DNA from: Ruminococcus sp.
GTDB lineage: Bacteria; Bacillota; Clostridia; Oscillospirales; Acutalibacteraceae
NCBI GenBank assembly: GCA_017384945.1
Contig: JAFNSO010000097.1
Location: forward strand, 1-34,589
Direction: 5' to 3'
Length of the DNA: 34,589 bases
This document shows positions 14,754 to 22,628 of this stretch, piece by piece. Each line of letters opens with the position of its first letter. Position 1 is the first letter of the stretch. Below the pieces are notes generated by a model. It did not search any database, had not been told where the DNA came from, and saw only the letters and a program-made list of their open reading frames with translations. Made by a program: the position numbers and the translations under genes.

Positions 14754-15245
14754 TTAAATACCGTACATCTGCTCTAGCATCTTTTTGCCCGAGCTTGTGC
14801 GGAATATGTTCGTTTTGATACCCTTCGCGAGCTCCATGCTGATGTGCTCCTCGTAAATGTTTACGAGGAAGTCGGCTTCAACAAGAATCCTGAACGGCAG
14901 ATTGTCGATTCCCTTGTAGGTGTGGTGATGGGCGATGAAAAAGCACACCTTGTCGATGAATTCCTCCTCAAAGCCGAGTGAGGAGAGAAGTTTTTCCGCC
15001 TCTGCGGGACCCTCCTGCTCCTGATACTCGCCTGCCGCGGAGCCGAATTTTTCCTCGCTGAGCTTGATTCCGATGTCGTGGGTGATTGCCGATATTTCGA
15101 GGAGATATTGGACGTCATCGGGTAAATGCTCGTTCAGTCCGATTGTTCTCGCTATTGTGTAAACCTTCATAAAATGCTGGATACGCTTTACGTCTCCGCT
15201 GAAATACTCGGTCATTGCGTTTATTGTATCGTTTACCTTTGACAT
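14754..15245 (-). CDS. HD domain phosphohydrolase
   Basis: This 163-residue soluble protein is a single HD domain of the small metal-dependent phosphohydrolase type (YqeK/uncharacterised HD family). The metal ligands appear in the expected order: His24 (RIQHFMKVY), His56-Asp57 (AITHDIGIK), the His cluster 106-108 (FFIAHHHTYKG) and Asp125 (LVEADFLVN). Substrates in this family are nucleotides or phosphorylated signals, and this one cannot be assigned. It is the last gene of a four-gene minus-strand operon. Its ATG overlaps the stop of the DUF5662 gene (TAATG), which implies coupled translation. It faces the HD-GYP gene across a terminator and two hairpins. Confidence 0.88.
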   Translation of the reverse strand: MSKVNDTINAMTEYFSGDVKRIQHFMKVYTIARTIGLNEHLPDDVQYLLEISAITHDIGIKLSEEKFGSAAGEYQEQEGPAEAEKLLSSLGFEEEFIDKVCFFIAHHHTYKGIDNLPFRILVEADFLVNIYEEHISMELAKGIKTNIFRTSSGKKMLEQMYGI

Positions 15246-15778
15246 TATTTCTTCCTCATCTTTCTGATGTATTTAAAGGTTTCCTTCTCGCCCTTTTCGG
15301 CGAGCATTCTCAGAAGCTTTTCGAGCTTGTCGGAGGTTTCGGGGTGGATCAGGCTTCCGCGTCTGTTTCGTCCGTTCAAAAAATACTCGAGAGGGGTTGA
15401 GTCCTTGTAGTTTTTGCCGTTGTAAATCTTGCTCGCCGCTACTCGGTCGCAGAACATCTCTATCAAAAATCTCTCAGGCATCGGCACGCCCTCCATTTTC
15501 TTTGAAACGGGGCTGTAGTCCGTCCAGTATTCAAAGTGGTGGCGGTTTCTGCCCTTGTGGTGCATCCACGCCTTTGAGTAGCCGTAGTCCTCGCGCTCGC
15601 CCTCGTTGGGGGAGCGGTCGCCGAGGTAGTGCTTAGCCCCCGGGATAAACTCGGTCGGGGTGTATTTTGAGAGGTCGTGGAGCAGTCCGCGTATGGGAAT
15701 CCCTGCGCGAAAGCAGTTAGCGATTACCTTGTGGCGGTGGTGTGTAATTGTTTTGAAATGCTTGATCGGGCTCGCCAT
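15245..15778 (-). CDS. DUF5662 family protein
   Basis: This 177-residue soluble protein matches the pattern I know as DUF5662, widespread in Firmicutes and of unknown function. Visible are HHRHKVIANCFRAGIP near the N-terminus, LLHDLSKYTPTEFIPGAKHY, SPNEGEREDYGYSKAWMHHK and the strongly conserved GRNRHHFEYWTDY, then RFLIEMFCDRVAASKIY. The His and Asp residues in helices look like an HD-related metal site, and the family is likely enzymatic, but no activity is established. It overlaps both neighbours by TAATG junctions: downstream of the lipoprotein and upstream of the HD hydrolase. Two HD-like proteins made from one mRNA may act in the same reaction series; this is inference. Confidence 0.85.
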   Translation of the reverse strand: MASPIKHFKTITHHRHKVIANCFRAGIPIRGLLHDLSKYTPTEFIPGAKHYLGDRSPNEGEREDYGYSKAWMHHKGRNRHHFEYWTDYSPVSKKMEGVPMPERFLIEMFCDRVAASKIYNGKNYKDSTPLEYFLNGRNRRGSLIHPETSDKLEKLLRMLAEKGEKETFKYIRKMRKK

Positions 15779-16674
15779 TATGAACTAAACTCCTCGGGGT
15801 ACATTTTCTTTAGCATATCCTCAAGCACGCTCAAAGCGGTGTTTCCCTGCATCGTGATTTCGTCGTAGGGAAGAATGAAGCTCGTTTTGAGCGCGGAGAG
15901 CTTTTTGAGGTCCTTTTGAGAGGACAGATACGCCTGCGTTTCCTTGTCGGCGCAGAAGATAAAGTCGGGATTTGACAGCGCCAGCGCCTTTATATCAACA
16001 ACGTCGGTGTCTGCGGACTTAAAAACATTCGTCGCGCCCGTCAGTCCGAGCATTGTTGAGCCCCATGTATTTTGATTGAAGGTCTTCAGAACGCCGTCCT
16101 CCATGTAGAGGTAGGCGATGGTCTTGATGATGTCGGATTCCGAAACGGCGGCGTCTCTGACGCTTTTGAGTGTTTCGCTCAGCTTGTCGTATGACTCCGC
16201 GCCCGCCTTTTTGCCTGTGACGTTGCCCTCGAGGATTCTCGCCGTCCGTTTGTAGATACCGCGTACCTGCTTCGGTGTTGCGGCGGTGTCGAGCTTTATA
16301 ATCGGAATTTTCTTTGCTTTAATTGCCTTTTCGGCAGACGGGTCAAGTCCCTGAGCGTCCGAGAACACAACCTCCGCCTTTACCTCGTCGATAGAAGCCG
16401 CGCTCGGGCTCTGAGCGGAGCCTACGGACGGAACGACTTGCAGACCCTTCTGGGTGACCTCGTCGCTCCTACCGACCATTTTGACGTCGTAGCCCATGGT
16501 TGAGATTATGTCGGCGAGGTTCTTTGAGAGCACGACGATTCTTTCGGGCTCCTGCTGAATCGTGACCTCGTCAAAGCTGACGGGGTAGTCGCTCTCGCCG
16601 CCGCAGGACGAGAACAGCGCCGACGAAAGTATTATCATTACCGCGAGAAGCGCGGACAGTAGTTTTCTTTGCAT
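15778..16674 (-). CDS. lipoprotein substrate-binding protein, BtuF/FepB-like
   Basis: This 298-residue lipoprotein has a type II signal peptide (MQRKLLSALLAVMIILSSAL then FSSC, the Cys becoming the lipidated residue). It has the layout of class III periplasmic-binding proteins that capture iron-siderophores, haem or cobalamin. The first lobe contains PERIVVLSKNLADIISTMGY and VVFSDAQGLDPS. A long helix joins the lobes, and the second lobe contains LGLTGATNVFKSADTD and NPDFIFCADKETQ. No permease or ATPase of an importer is adjacent; instead it lies between the DUF815 ATPase and DUF5662. ATG 16674 is preferred because AGAAGG is 7 nt upstream and the signal peptide begins there; longer frames to 16734 overlap the upstream gene. 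The ligand is unknown. Confidence 0.87.
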   Translation of the reverse strand: MQRKLLSALLAVMIILSSALFSSCGGESDYPVSFDEVTIQQEPERIVVLSKNLADIISTMGYDVKMVGRSDEVTQKGLQVVPSVGSAQSPSAASIDEVKAEVVFSDAQGLDPSAEKAIKAKKIPIIKLDTAATPKQVRGIYKRTARILEGNVTGKKAGAESYDKLSETLKSVRDAAVSESDIIKTIAYLYMEDGVLKTFNQNTWGSTMLGLTGATNVFKSADTDVVDIKALALSNPDFIFCADKETQAYLSSQKDLKKLSALKTSFILPYDEITMQGNTALSVLEDMLKKMYPEEFSS

Positions 16675-16697
16675 CTTATTACCTTCTTTTTGAGACG

Positions 16698-17930
16698 TTA
16701 TTTCTCGAGTGAATCTATGAATTGCTTCGCGCATCTCGGAGAGCGGCCGCCTCGGTTGAGCGCGAATTTTTCCGCTTCGAGTTCGAGTTTTTCGCCGTCG
16801 AGCTCAATTTTCGCTTCCTTCGCGAGCGCGCGGACAATTTCGAGGTACTCCCTCTTCGCGGGATTTCCGAAGCACACGGCGAGTCCGAAGCGGTCGGACA
16901 GCGAAAGCGTTTCCTGCATATTGTCGCGGCGGTGGATGTCGTCGGCGTCCCTGTCCTGCCAGCTCTCTTTTATGAGGTGTCGGCGGTTTGAGGTCGCGTA
17001 AATCAGCGCGTTGGACGGTCTCGCGGCAAGTCCTCCCTCGAGCACTGCCTTTAGCGAGGTGTAGCTTTGATCCTGCCGCATAAAGGACAGGTCGTCTATG
17101 AATATGATAAATTTCATCGGCAGAGCCGCGATTTTGTCAACAAGCAGGGGAAAGTCCATGAGCCTTTCCTTTGGCATTTCGACGATTCTGAGCCCCTTTT
17201 TGCGGAACTCGTTGCCGATAGCCTTGACCGTGGAGCTTTTGCCTGTTCCCATATCTCCGTAAAGCAGGCAGTTGTTGCAGCTTTTGCCCTCAAGAAAGGC
17301 AAGGGTGTTGTCGATGACCTTGTTTCTCTGGATTTCGTAGCCCGTAAAGCTTTCAAGGGAGATCTTGTCGGGGTGAACGACGGGCATAATGTCGCCGTCG
17401 CGCCAGATGAACGCCTTGTAGCGGGCGAACATCCCGCAGCCGTTCTCACGGTGAAAGCGCGAAAGGGAGTCAAGGTCGAGCTCTCCGGAGAACTCATTCG
17501 CGGGCTTTCCGAGCTCGTAGCGGGGAAGAGCGTCTAAAATATCCCTTACCTCGGGGTGAGCCTCGCCGTACTCGCTGAGAATCGTATCTGATTCAAGCGA
17601 GCAGAGCGCGTTTATTACGCGAAAGTCATTTTCGACAGCGCGCAGAACTGAGTCGGAAAGCTCATTGAGCCTGTTTCCCGCGGCGGCAAGGGTAAAGGCG
17701 TTTTCGTCAAAAAGCGCCGCCTCGGTAATCGTGTAGGCGAGCCTGTCGCTCACGCTGCGCTCGCATAAAAGCGAGTAAAACCCGCCGTAAGCCGAGAGAA
17801 ATACCTCGGGGGACTTTGAAAAAGCCGCGAGCAGCTTATGACAGCCCTTCAAAACGCTGCGCGAGAGGATCCCTCTGTAAACCGTCAGCGAGTTGAGAAG
17901 CAGAAATGTTTTTGTTGTTTTGTTCGGCAT
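16698..17930 (-). CDS. DUF815 family AAA ATPase
   Basis: This 410-residue cytoplasmic protein is a DUF815-type AAA ATPase. The N-terminal 200 residues are helical and family-specific. The ATPase core has Walker A GDMGTGKSSTVKAIG, Walker B KFIIFIDDLSFMRQD, sensor 1 ALIYATSNRRHLIKE and the C-terminal FALNRGGRSPRCAKQFIDSL with the sensor 2 region. DUF815 proteins have no established function; they resemble helicase-loader or chaperone AAA proteins. ATG 17930 is taken as the start; GTG at 17942 is possible but lies at the predicted transcript start. The gap to the lipoprotein start is about 23 nt. It heads the four-gene operon from a promoter at 17976-17948. Confidence 0.88.
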   Translation of the reverse strand: MPNKTTKTFLLLNSLTVYRGILSRSVLKGCHKLLAAFSKSPEVFLSAYGGFYSLLCERSVSDRLAYTITEAALFDENAFTLAAAGNRLNELSDSVLRAVENDFRVINALCSLESDTILSEYGEAHPEVRDILDALPRYELGKPANEFSGELDLDSLSRFHRENGCGMFARYKAFIWRDGDIMPVVHPDKISLESFTGYEIQRNKVIDNTLAFLEGKSCNNCLLYGDMGTGKSSTVKAIGNEFRKKGLRIVEMPKERLMDFPLLVDKIAALPMKFIIFIDDLSFMRQDQSYTSLKAVLEGGLAARPSNALIYATSNRRHLIKESWQDRDADDIHRRDNMQETLSLSDRFGLAVCFGNPAKREYLEIVRALAKEAKIELDGEKLELEAEKFALNRGGRSPRCAKQFIDSLEK

Positions 17931-17947
17931 ATTAATCACCACTCTAT

Positions 17948-17976
17948 ATTTTACTATTAAATATCGTTTTCGTCAA
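17948..17976 (-). promoter_or_regulatory. SigA-type promoter of the DUF815 operon
   Basis: On the minus strand: TTGACG (17976-17971), 17-bp spacer, TAAAAT (17953-17948). Transcription should start near 17941, leaving an unusually short leader of about 11 nt before ATG 17930. Confidence 0.7.
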
Positions 17977-18013
17977 TAGTAGAAAAGATTGTCAAAAAAA
18001 TCACAAAAAACAC

Positions 18014-18042
18014 TTGCATTTTTCGATTTAAGGTGATATAAT
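18014..18042 (+). promoter_or_regulatory. strong promoter for the 5S rRNA gene
   Basis: TTGCAT (18014-18019), a 17-bp spacer and TATAAT (18037-18042), preceded by TGA. It lies about 36 bp before the mature 5S sequence and is divergent from the DUF815 promoter. Confidence 0.8.
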
Positions 18043-18077
18043 AGTAAAGCTGTCAGAGAGAACTTCTCCCTGACATA

Positions 18078-18193
18078 GTAGGTGTTGATGACGCAGGGGG
18101 TCCACCCGTTCCCATACCGAACACGGAAGTTAAGCCCTGTAGTGCCGAAGATAGTTGGCTGGCGACGGCCTGTGAAAATAGGAAGATGCCTAC
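18078..18193 (+). rRNA. rrf: 5S ribosomal RNA
   Basis: The universal 5S landmarks are present in order: CCACCCGTTCCCATACCGAA, then CACGGAAGTTAAGCCC and GTGCCGAAGATAGTTGG. The ends GTAGG (18078-18082) and CCTAC (18189-18193) close helix I. The length of about 116 nt is standard; the ends are estimated from pairing. No 16S or 23S gene is adjacent, and it has its own promoter and terminator, so it is a solitary 5S copy. Confidence 0.97.
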
Positions 18194-18200
18194 ACTAAAG

Positions 18201-18226
18201 CGTCCATCCAATAGGGTGGGCGTTTT
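18201..18226 (+). terminator. terminator after the 5S rRNA
   Basis: CGTCCATCC (18201-18209) pairs with GGGTGGGCG (18214-18222), including G-U pairs, followed by TTTT and more T-rich sequence. Some read-through into the next gene, which starts 19 bp later, is likely because no separate promoter is seen. Confidence 0.85.
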
Positions 18227-18244
18227 GCTTTATGGTGAAATGAT

Positions 18245-19300
18245 ATGAACTTTATTGAGAACCTAACCTCCGTATGGGAGTATCTTGAAAATACAAATAA
18301 GCCGATTCTTCTCTACGGAATGGGCGACGGCGCCGACAAGGTGCTCGCGGAGTTCGACAAACGCGGAATCAAGCCCTTCGGCGTAATGGCAAGCGACGAT
18401 TTTGTCAGAGGACAGAGCTTTCACGGCTTTAAGGTCAAAAGGATGTCCGATTTTGAGTCGGAGCTTGGGGACTTCATCGTTGCTCTGTGCTTCGCGAGTC
18501 AGCTTGAGGACGTTATGGCTCATATCCGCTCGGTTGGTGAAAGACATGAGCTCCTTGTTCCGTCGGTGCCTGTGTTCGGCGATAATATTTTCGGCAGGGA
18601 GTTTTATTGTGAGAACGAGGAGAGCTTTAACCGCGCTTATTCTCTGCTCGCGGACGACTTGAGCCGACGGGTTTTTGAGGATATTATCCGCTTTCAGTTC
18701 ACAGGTCGGATAGAATACCTCGATTCCTGCACCACCGACAAAGACGAGGCATTTGAAAATATCTTAAAGCTTAACGGGGACGAGGCGTACCTCGACCTCG
18801 GCGCGTACAACGGCGATACAATCGACGAATTTCTGAGTTTTACGGGAGGAAAGTATAAGAGCATAACTGCCTTTGAGCCGAGCCCAAAGAGCTTTTTGAA
18901 GCTAAAGGAGCACTGCGCGGAGCTCGAAAACGTCAGCCTGTGGCAGCTTGCGTCATATAACCGCAACACTATCTTGCGCTTCAACACGAAGTCGGGCAGA
19001 AACTGCGCGATCGACCAAGACGGAGTGCCGACTCAGGCGGCGAGAGTCGACTCAATCCTCTGCGGTAAAAGGATAACCTACTCAAAGCTCGACGTCGAGG
19101 GAGCCGAAAAGGAAACGTTTGAGGGAATGGAGAACACCATTCGCCTGTTCAAGCCAAAGCTCAATATAGCCGCTTATCACCGAAGCGAGGACATTTACGC
19201 TCTTATTTTGCAGCTTTACGCGCTCAATCCCGATTACAGATTCTACCTCAGACATCATCCATACATACCTCATTGGGACACAAATATTTATTGCCTGTGA
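18245..19300 (+). CDS. FkbM family SAM-dependent methyltransferase
   Basis: This 351-residue soluble protein is a two-domain FkbM-type methyltransferase that usually methylates hydroxyl groups on sugars or other small molecules. Residues 1-120 look Rossmann-like (KPILLYGMGDGADKVLAEF, then KPFGVMASDDF), as in proteins where a nucleotide- or sugar-binding domain precedes the methyltransferase. The SAM-binding motif EAYLDLGAYNGDTIDEF starts near residue 180, followed by ITAFEPSPKSFLKLKEH and the family-typical YSKLDVEGAEKETFEGME. The C-terminal LRHHPYIPHWDTNIYCL is also typical. It may act on a surface glycan, but no glycan cluster is in view. It starts 19 bp after the 5S terminator with a weak RBS (GGTGA), so it may depend on read-through from the rRNA promoter. 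It ends at a terminator. Confidence 0.9.
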   Translation: MNFIENLTSVWEYLENTNKPILLYGMGDGADKVLAEFDKRGIKPFGVMASDDFVRGQSFHGFKVKRMSDFESELGDFIVALCFASQLEDVMAHIRSVGERHELLVPSVPVFGDNIFGREFYCENEESFNRAYSLLADDLSRRVFEDIIRFQFTGRIEYLDSCTTDKDEAFENILKLNGDEAYLDLGAYNGDTIDEFLSFTGGKYKSITAFEPSPKSFLKLKEHCAELENVSLWQLASYNRNTILRFNTKSGRNCAIDQDGVPTQAARVDSILCGKRITYSKLDVEGAEKETFEGMENTIRLFKPKLNIAAYHRSEDIYALILQLYALNPDYRFYLRHHPYIPHWDTNIYCL

Positions 19301-19327
19301 TTTTGAACAAATCACGGGCGTTTTTTT
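19293..19327 (+). terminator. terminator overlapping the end of the FkbM gene
   Basis: GCCTGTGATTT (19293-19303) pairs with AAATCACGGGC (19309-19319), with a T-run at 19321-19327. The left arm includes the stop codon. Confidence 0.9.
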
Positions 19328-19356
19328 GTGCATAGTGTGGTGAATTTATTAACGCA

Positions 19357-19385
19357 TTGACATTATTTGACAGAGGTGTTATTAT
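19357..19385 (+). promoter_or_regulatory. SigA-type promoter with duplicated -35
   Basis: TTGACA (19357-19362), a 17-bp spacer and TATTAT (19380-19385). A second TTGACA sits 10 bp downstream (19367-19372) with only a poor matching -10. Confidence 0.75.
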
Positions 19386-19413
19386 TAAGGTAGAAAACAA
19401 CTTGGAGGTTGTT

Positions 19414-19920
19414 ATGAGCAAAAGGAGGACCGCAAGCCGTCCCGCTCAGCCCGCGCCGCCGATCAACGCGCGCAGGCTTCCCGCCGCTCAGAGCGTGGGG
19501 AATGAGCCGCAGGAAGAGCTTATGGTCGATATTATGGCTGAAAGCCTTGCCGAGGAAGATACAGCCGCTCCCGCGCCGATCGTCGAAAACGAAGTTGTGG
19601 AAGACGACGTAAAGATTTACGGAGCGGAGCATTTGTACGAGCCTCCCGAGGAGGAGGAAGAGGTCAAGGTTTATATTCCCTCAAAAAAGGACAGCTCCGA
19701 AGAGATTTACAGCGACAGCTCCCTTCGCGACGTTTCGCCGTTGTATGAGGAATCTCCCGAAGAGGAGAATGAAGCGGACGAAAGCGGGGAGGAGAGCAGA
19801 AAAAACCTCGGAGTCTGGGTTACGGTAATTATCGCGCTGAGTGTGCTTTGTGTCGGCGCGGCAGGCTTGTACGCGTTTGTAAACGGATATTTTGATTCAA
19901 TTTTGACGAAGTTTATTTAA
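19414..19920 (+). CDS. small acidic single-pass membrane protein, function unknown
   Basis: I do not recognise a family. The 168-residue protein starts with a basic, Pro/Ala-rich stretch (MSKRRTASRPAQPAPP), continues as a strongly acidic disordered region (for example EEEEEVKVYIPS, ESPEEENEADESGEES), and ends with one transmembrane helix (about 138-160, WVTVIIALSVLCVGAAGLYA) and a short tail of about 10 residues. The N-terminus is most likely cytoplasmic. It recalls the charged disordered parts of the 5399-7351 protein, but there is no clear homology. The start is set by GGAGG at 19404-19408, five nt before ATG 19414. It is transcribed alone. Confidence 0.78.
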   Translation: MSKRRTASRPAQPAPPINARRLPAAQSVGNEPQEELMVDIMAESLAEEDTAAPAPIVENEVVEDDVKIYGAEHLYEPPEEEEEVKVYIPSKKDSSEEIYSDSSLRDVSPLYEESPEEENEADESGEESRKNLGVWVTVIIALSVLCVGAAGLYAFVNGYFDSILTKFI

Positions 19921-19932
19921 TTATTTGATAAT

Positions 19933-19964
19933 GTCGGGAGACGACGGAGTCTCCCGGCTTTTTT
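19933..19964 (+). terminator. terminator after the acidic membrane protein
   Basis: GTCGGGAGAC (19933-19942) pairs with GTCTCCCGGC (19949-19958), followed by six T. Confidence 0.93.
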
Positions 19965-20080
19965 GTTTGATAGGAAATTACTCAAAAATTGTATAAAGAT
20001 ACAAGTCCGTAACATAATTGATAAAGATGAATGCGGAATTGATGCAAAAAGTACCCCATAATAAAGGGGCACATAAAAAC

Positions 20081-20107
20081 TGAGGCTGACCCGTTGGGTC
20101 AGCCTCA
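20081..20107 (-). terminator. terminator of the large secreted protein (minus strand)
   Basis: TGAGGCTGACCC (20081-20092) and GGGTCAGCCTCA (20096-20107) form a perfect 12-bp stem with a 3-nt loop. On the minus strand it is followed by GTTTTTATG. A second small hairpin (GTACCCC/GGGGCAC, 20051-20071) lies beyond it. Confidence 0.9.
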
Positions 20108-20126
20108 TTAATATGCTATGGTTTAA

Positions 20127-22427
20127 TTATTTAACCTTAACCTTGAGTGTAGCGTAAACGCCGTTCTGAGCGTAAGCATAGATCTTAACGGTACCCTTCT
20201 TCTTAGCAGAAATCTTACCGCTTGCTGTTACCTTAACCTTGTTGTTTGACGCCTCGAACTTGATAGCTCTGTGGTTCTTAACCTTCTTGTCAGCCTTAAC
20301 GCCCTTAGCCTTGAGTGTGAACTTCTTGCCCTTCTTAATCTCAAATGTGCTCTTAGCGTTTGTAATCTTAACTGACTTGTAGTTTCCAACACTGCCGCCC
20401 TTTGTAGCAACGTGGAGAGTCTTGGCTACGCCTATAACCTTGTTCTTGCCGTTTACAGCGAGAACCATGTACTTGTAGTATGTACCCTTCTTGAGACCCT
20501 TCTGAGTGAAGGACTTGGAAGAAGTTGTCTTGAGCTTCTTATACTTGCTGCCGCACTTGTTGCCCATTACGATGTACTTCTTAGCGCCGGAAACCTTGGA
20601 CCATGTAACCTTTACGGAGTTCTTTGTAACCTTAGCTGCCTTAGCCTTGAGCTTACCGAACTTGGAGCCTGCGGGATCCTTGTCGTTCTTAAGAGACTGT
20701 ACATAGAGAACAGCTGAATCAGCGTTCGGGTTGCCCTTAAGTGAAGAAGCCTTCTTTACGGGAGCCTTTGTGGGAGCAGCTGTTGCGGGAGCTACTGTTG
20801 TCGGAGCAACTGTTGTGGGAGCAACTGTCGGAGCAGCTGTTGTGGGAGCCTCTGTCGGAGCAGCTGTTGTTGTGGGAGCCTCTGTCGGAGCAGCCGTTGT
20901 GGGTTCCTCTGTCGGAGCAGCTGTTGTGGGTTCCTCGGTTGTGGGCTCAGCTGTTGTGAGCTCTTCAGTTGTGGGCTCTTCTGTTGTTGTAGCGGGTTCG
21001 CCTGCGTCAACGTCTACAGCGCCCTTCATTGAATCTACAACTGCCTTACCTTCAGCGGTGATCTCGCTGTTAGCAGCGTAAACTGTATCTGCGGAGTCGA
21101 GCTCCTCAATCTTAAGGTCAACGGAAGCGTTGCCCTTTGATTCTGCCTTAACCTTGAAGTTACAAACTACGAGAACGTCGCCCTTTGAGAAGTCGAAAGG
21201 CTTCTTAACGCTTGCGAAGTTGAACAGACCCTCGTCGAGGTTGTCGATAACAGCAGCGTCAACTACGGGGAATTCCCATGACTCGAGTGTGAGCTTATCC
21301 TTGTTGTAGGTGAGGACAGCCTGTCCGTCTACGAGGGGCTCGTTAGCTGTGAGCTTGTATGTAACCTTGAGTGTGTCGCCGTTGATCTCCTGCTTTTTGA
21401 TCTCAACGCCGTTGAGCTTGATGATAGCTGTAAGAGGACCATCGTCCGGCTCGGGAGCGGCGGTAGTTGTGGGAGCTTCTGTAGCCTCTGTTGTAGGCTC
21501 AGCGGTTGTCTCCTCTACAGCGGGTGTTGTCTCCTCTGTTGCGTCTGTGGGAGCCTGTGTGGGCTCTTCCGTAGTAGGTTCTTCTGTAGTAGGTTCTTCT
21601 GTAGTAGGTTCTTCTGTAGGCTCTTCTGTCTCATCTGTGGGAACAGGAGCGTCTGACCACTCGCCGCCGTACATAATGATCGGGTTACCGTAACCATCGT
21701 CGCCTTCTGTCTCTGAGCCGTCGAGCTTGAATGTCGCTCCGTCAACTGTATCCAGTGCGGCAGTCTGACCGGTTCTTCCTGACCAACCACCGTCGGATGT
21801 ATTAACGAAGATAACGTTTGAAGCTACGCCATCGAACTTGATTACGCCGCCTTCTTCTGAACCTGAAACAAAGGAACCTTCTTCGCCGCCTGCATAAGAC
21901 CACGCAGACCATGAACCTGAAACCTCACCGGGATCGAGGTAAACTGTCGCGTCGCCAACAGGGGGATCGATCGGATCGCCTGTGGGATCGGGTCCGGGAC
22001 CGGGATTTCCGCCCCACTCGTAACCTACTTCGCCATAGTTGTCTGTCCAGAAAAATCTGAGGTGATCGCCTTCAACAGCTAAATCGCCTGTCTGATTCCA
22101 AATTGTTCCGTTCCAGTCGGGCTGTGATTCCCAAGGCATTCTGACGAACTTGACCATGCTTCCGAGGTCGTCAAAGTGAACAGCGTCCGCGCCCTCGCCG
22201 TAGCCGCTTACCCAGTGACCTTCCTCACCCTCGTTCCATGTCCAAGCAAACCAGCTTGACGGATTTTCGGGATCATCAGCCTGTGAGACGTCAACAGTAA
22301 CACTGCCGCCTGTTTTGACCTTGTCTGTCTCAGCAGCTGATGCGGCGATCCCCATTACAGAGAAAGCGGAAAGTACCATCAGCACCGCTAAGAAGATGCT
22401 TGTTAATTTCTTAAAAGATGTTCTCAT
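20127..22427 (-). CDS. large secreted protein: two CBM26-like modules, cohesin-like module, Fn3/Ig-like C-terminus
   Basis: This 766-residue exported protein is modular. A signal peptide covers residues 1-32. Two related modules follow (about 43-140 and 159-255); each has an aromatic start (SWFAWTWNEGEEGHWVSG and SWSAWSYAGGEEGSFVSG) and a late FV...GRTGQT or TIWNQTGDL motif. This resembles CBM26-type starch-binding modules. A Thr/Pro/Glu linker (about 260-333) leads to a cohesin/carbohydrate-binding-like beta-sandwich (about 335-465, VLTYNKDKLTLESWEFP, KGDVLVVCNFKVKAESKG). A second Thr/Pro linker leads to an Fn3-like domain (KNSVKVTWSKVSGAKKYIV) and a lysine-rich Ig-like domain ending KVKVK. 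There is no dockerin, LPXTG or membrane anchor, so it is probably released or held by the cationic end. The RBS AAGGAGG is strong. Module names are inferred from residue patterns. Confidence 0.8.
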   Translation of the reverse strand: MRTSFKKLTSIFLAVLMVLSAFSVMGIAASAAETDKVKTGGSVTVDVSQADDPENPSSWFAWTWNEGEEGHWVSGYGEGADAVHFDDLGSMVKFVRMPWESQPDWNGTIWNQTGDLAVEGDHLRFFWTDNYGEVGYEWGGNPGPGPDPTGDPIDPPVGDATVYLDPGEVSGSWSAWSYAGGEEGSFVSGSEEGGVIKFDGVASNVIFVNTSDGGWSGRTGQTAALDTVDGATFKLDGSETEGDDGYGNPIIMYGGEWSDAPVPTDETEEPTEEPTTEEPTTEEPTTEEPTQAPTDATEETTPAVEETTAEPTTEATEAPTTTAAPEPDDGPLTAIIKLNGVEIKKQEINGDTLKVTYKLTANEPLVDGQAVLTYNKDKLTLESWEFPVVDAAVIDNLDEGLFNFASVKKPFDFSKGDVLVVCNFKVKAESKGNASVDLKIEELDSADTVYAANSEITAEGKAVVDSMKGAVDVDAGEPATTTEEPTTEELTTAEPTTEEPTTAAPTEEPTTAAPTEAPTTTAAPTEAPTTAAPTVAPTTVAPTTVAPATAAPTKAPVKKASSLKGNPNADSAVLYVQSLKNDKDPAGSKFGKLKAKAAKVTKNSVKVTWSKVSGAKKYIVMGNKCGSKYKKLKTTSSKSFTQKGLKKGTYYKYMVLAVNGKNKVIGVAKTLHVATKGGSVGNYKSVKITNAKSTFEIKKGKKFTLKAKGVKADKKVKNHRAIKFEASNNKVKVTASGKISAKKKGTVKIYAYAQNGVYATLKVKVK
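20757..20995 (-). repeat. degenerate Thr/Pro/Ala/Glu codon repeats
   Basis: In-frame repeats of 12 to 24 bp encode PTTEEPTT and APTEAPTT-like linker between the cohesin-like and Fn3-like parts of the secreted protein. It is prone to slippage, so its length may vary between strains. Confidence 0.75.
21469..21640 (-). repeat. Thr/Pro/Glu linker repeats, including a 15-bp tandem unit
   Basis: A 15-bp unit (GGTTCTTCTGTAGTA on the plus strand) is repeated nearly perfectly near 21580-21620 and encodes EEPTT units of the first linker of the same secreted protein. Confidence 0.75.
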
Positions 22428-22628
22428 AAAACAATCCTCCTTCTAAATTTACATTCCTATTTTACCATAAGTAATACTGATTTTGCTATTGGCAAAATAG
22501 TCAAATTGTTATGTATTTTTTGTGTAGTTTGCTGTTACATATTTACTATTTGTAAAAACATGGGTCAAACGAATTTATTAGGCTCCAAAATAGTTATAAA
22601 ATGTAATGTTTTTTTGGTTAAAAATACA
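22428..22628 (-). promoter_or_regulatory. upstream region of the large secreted protein with an operator-like palindrome
   Basis: ATTTTGC (22480-22486) and GCAAAAT (22492-22498) form an inverted repeat. On the minus strand it lies between TTGACT (22504-22499) and an extended -10-like TGGTAAAAT (near 22467-22459), although these two do not have normal spacing. A regulated promoter is likely but not proven. Confidence 0.4.

Noticed and set aside
19965..20080. A gene in the gap after the acidic membrane protein
   Set aside because: Only short frames and small hairpins (TTGTAT/ATACAA near 19989-20004) are present.
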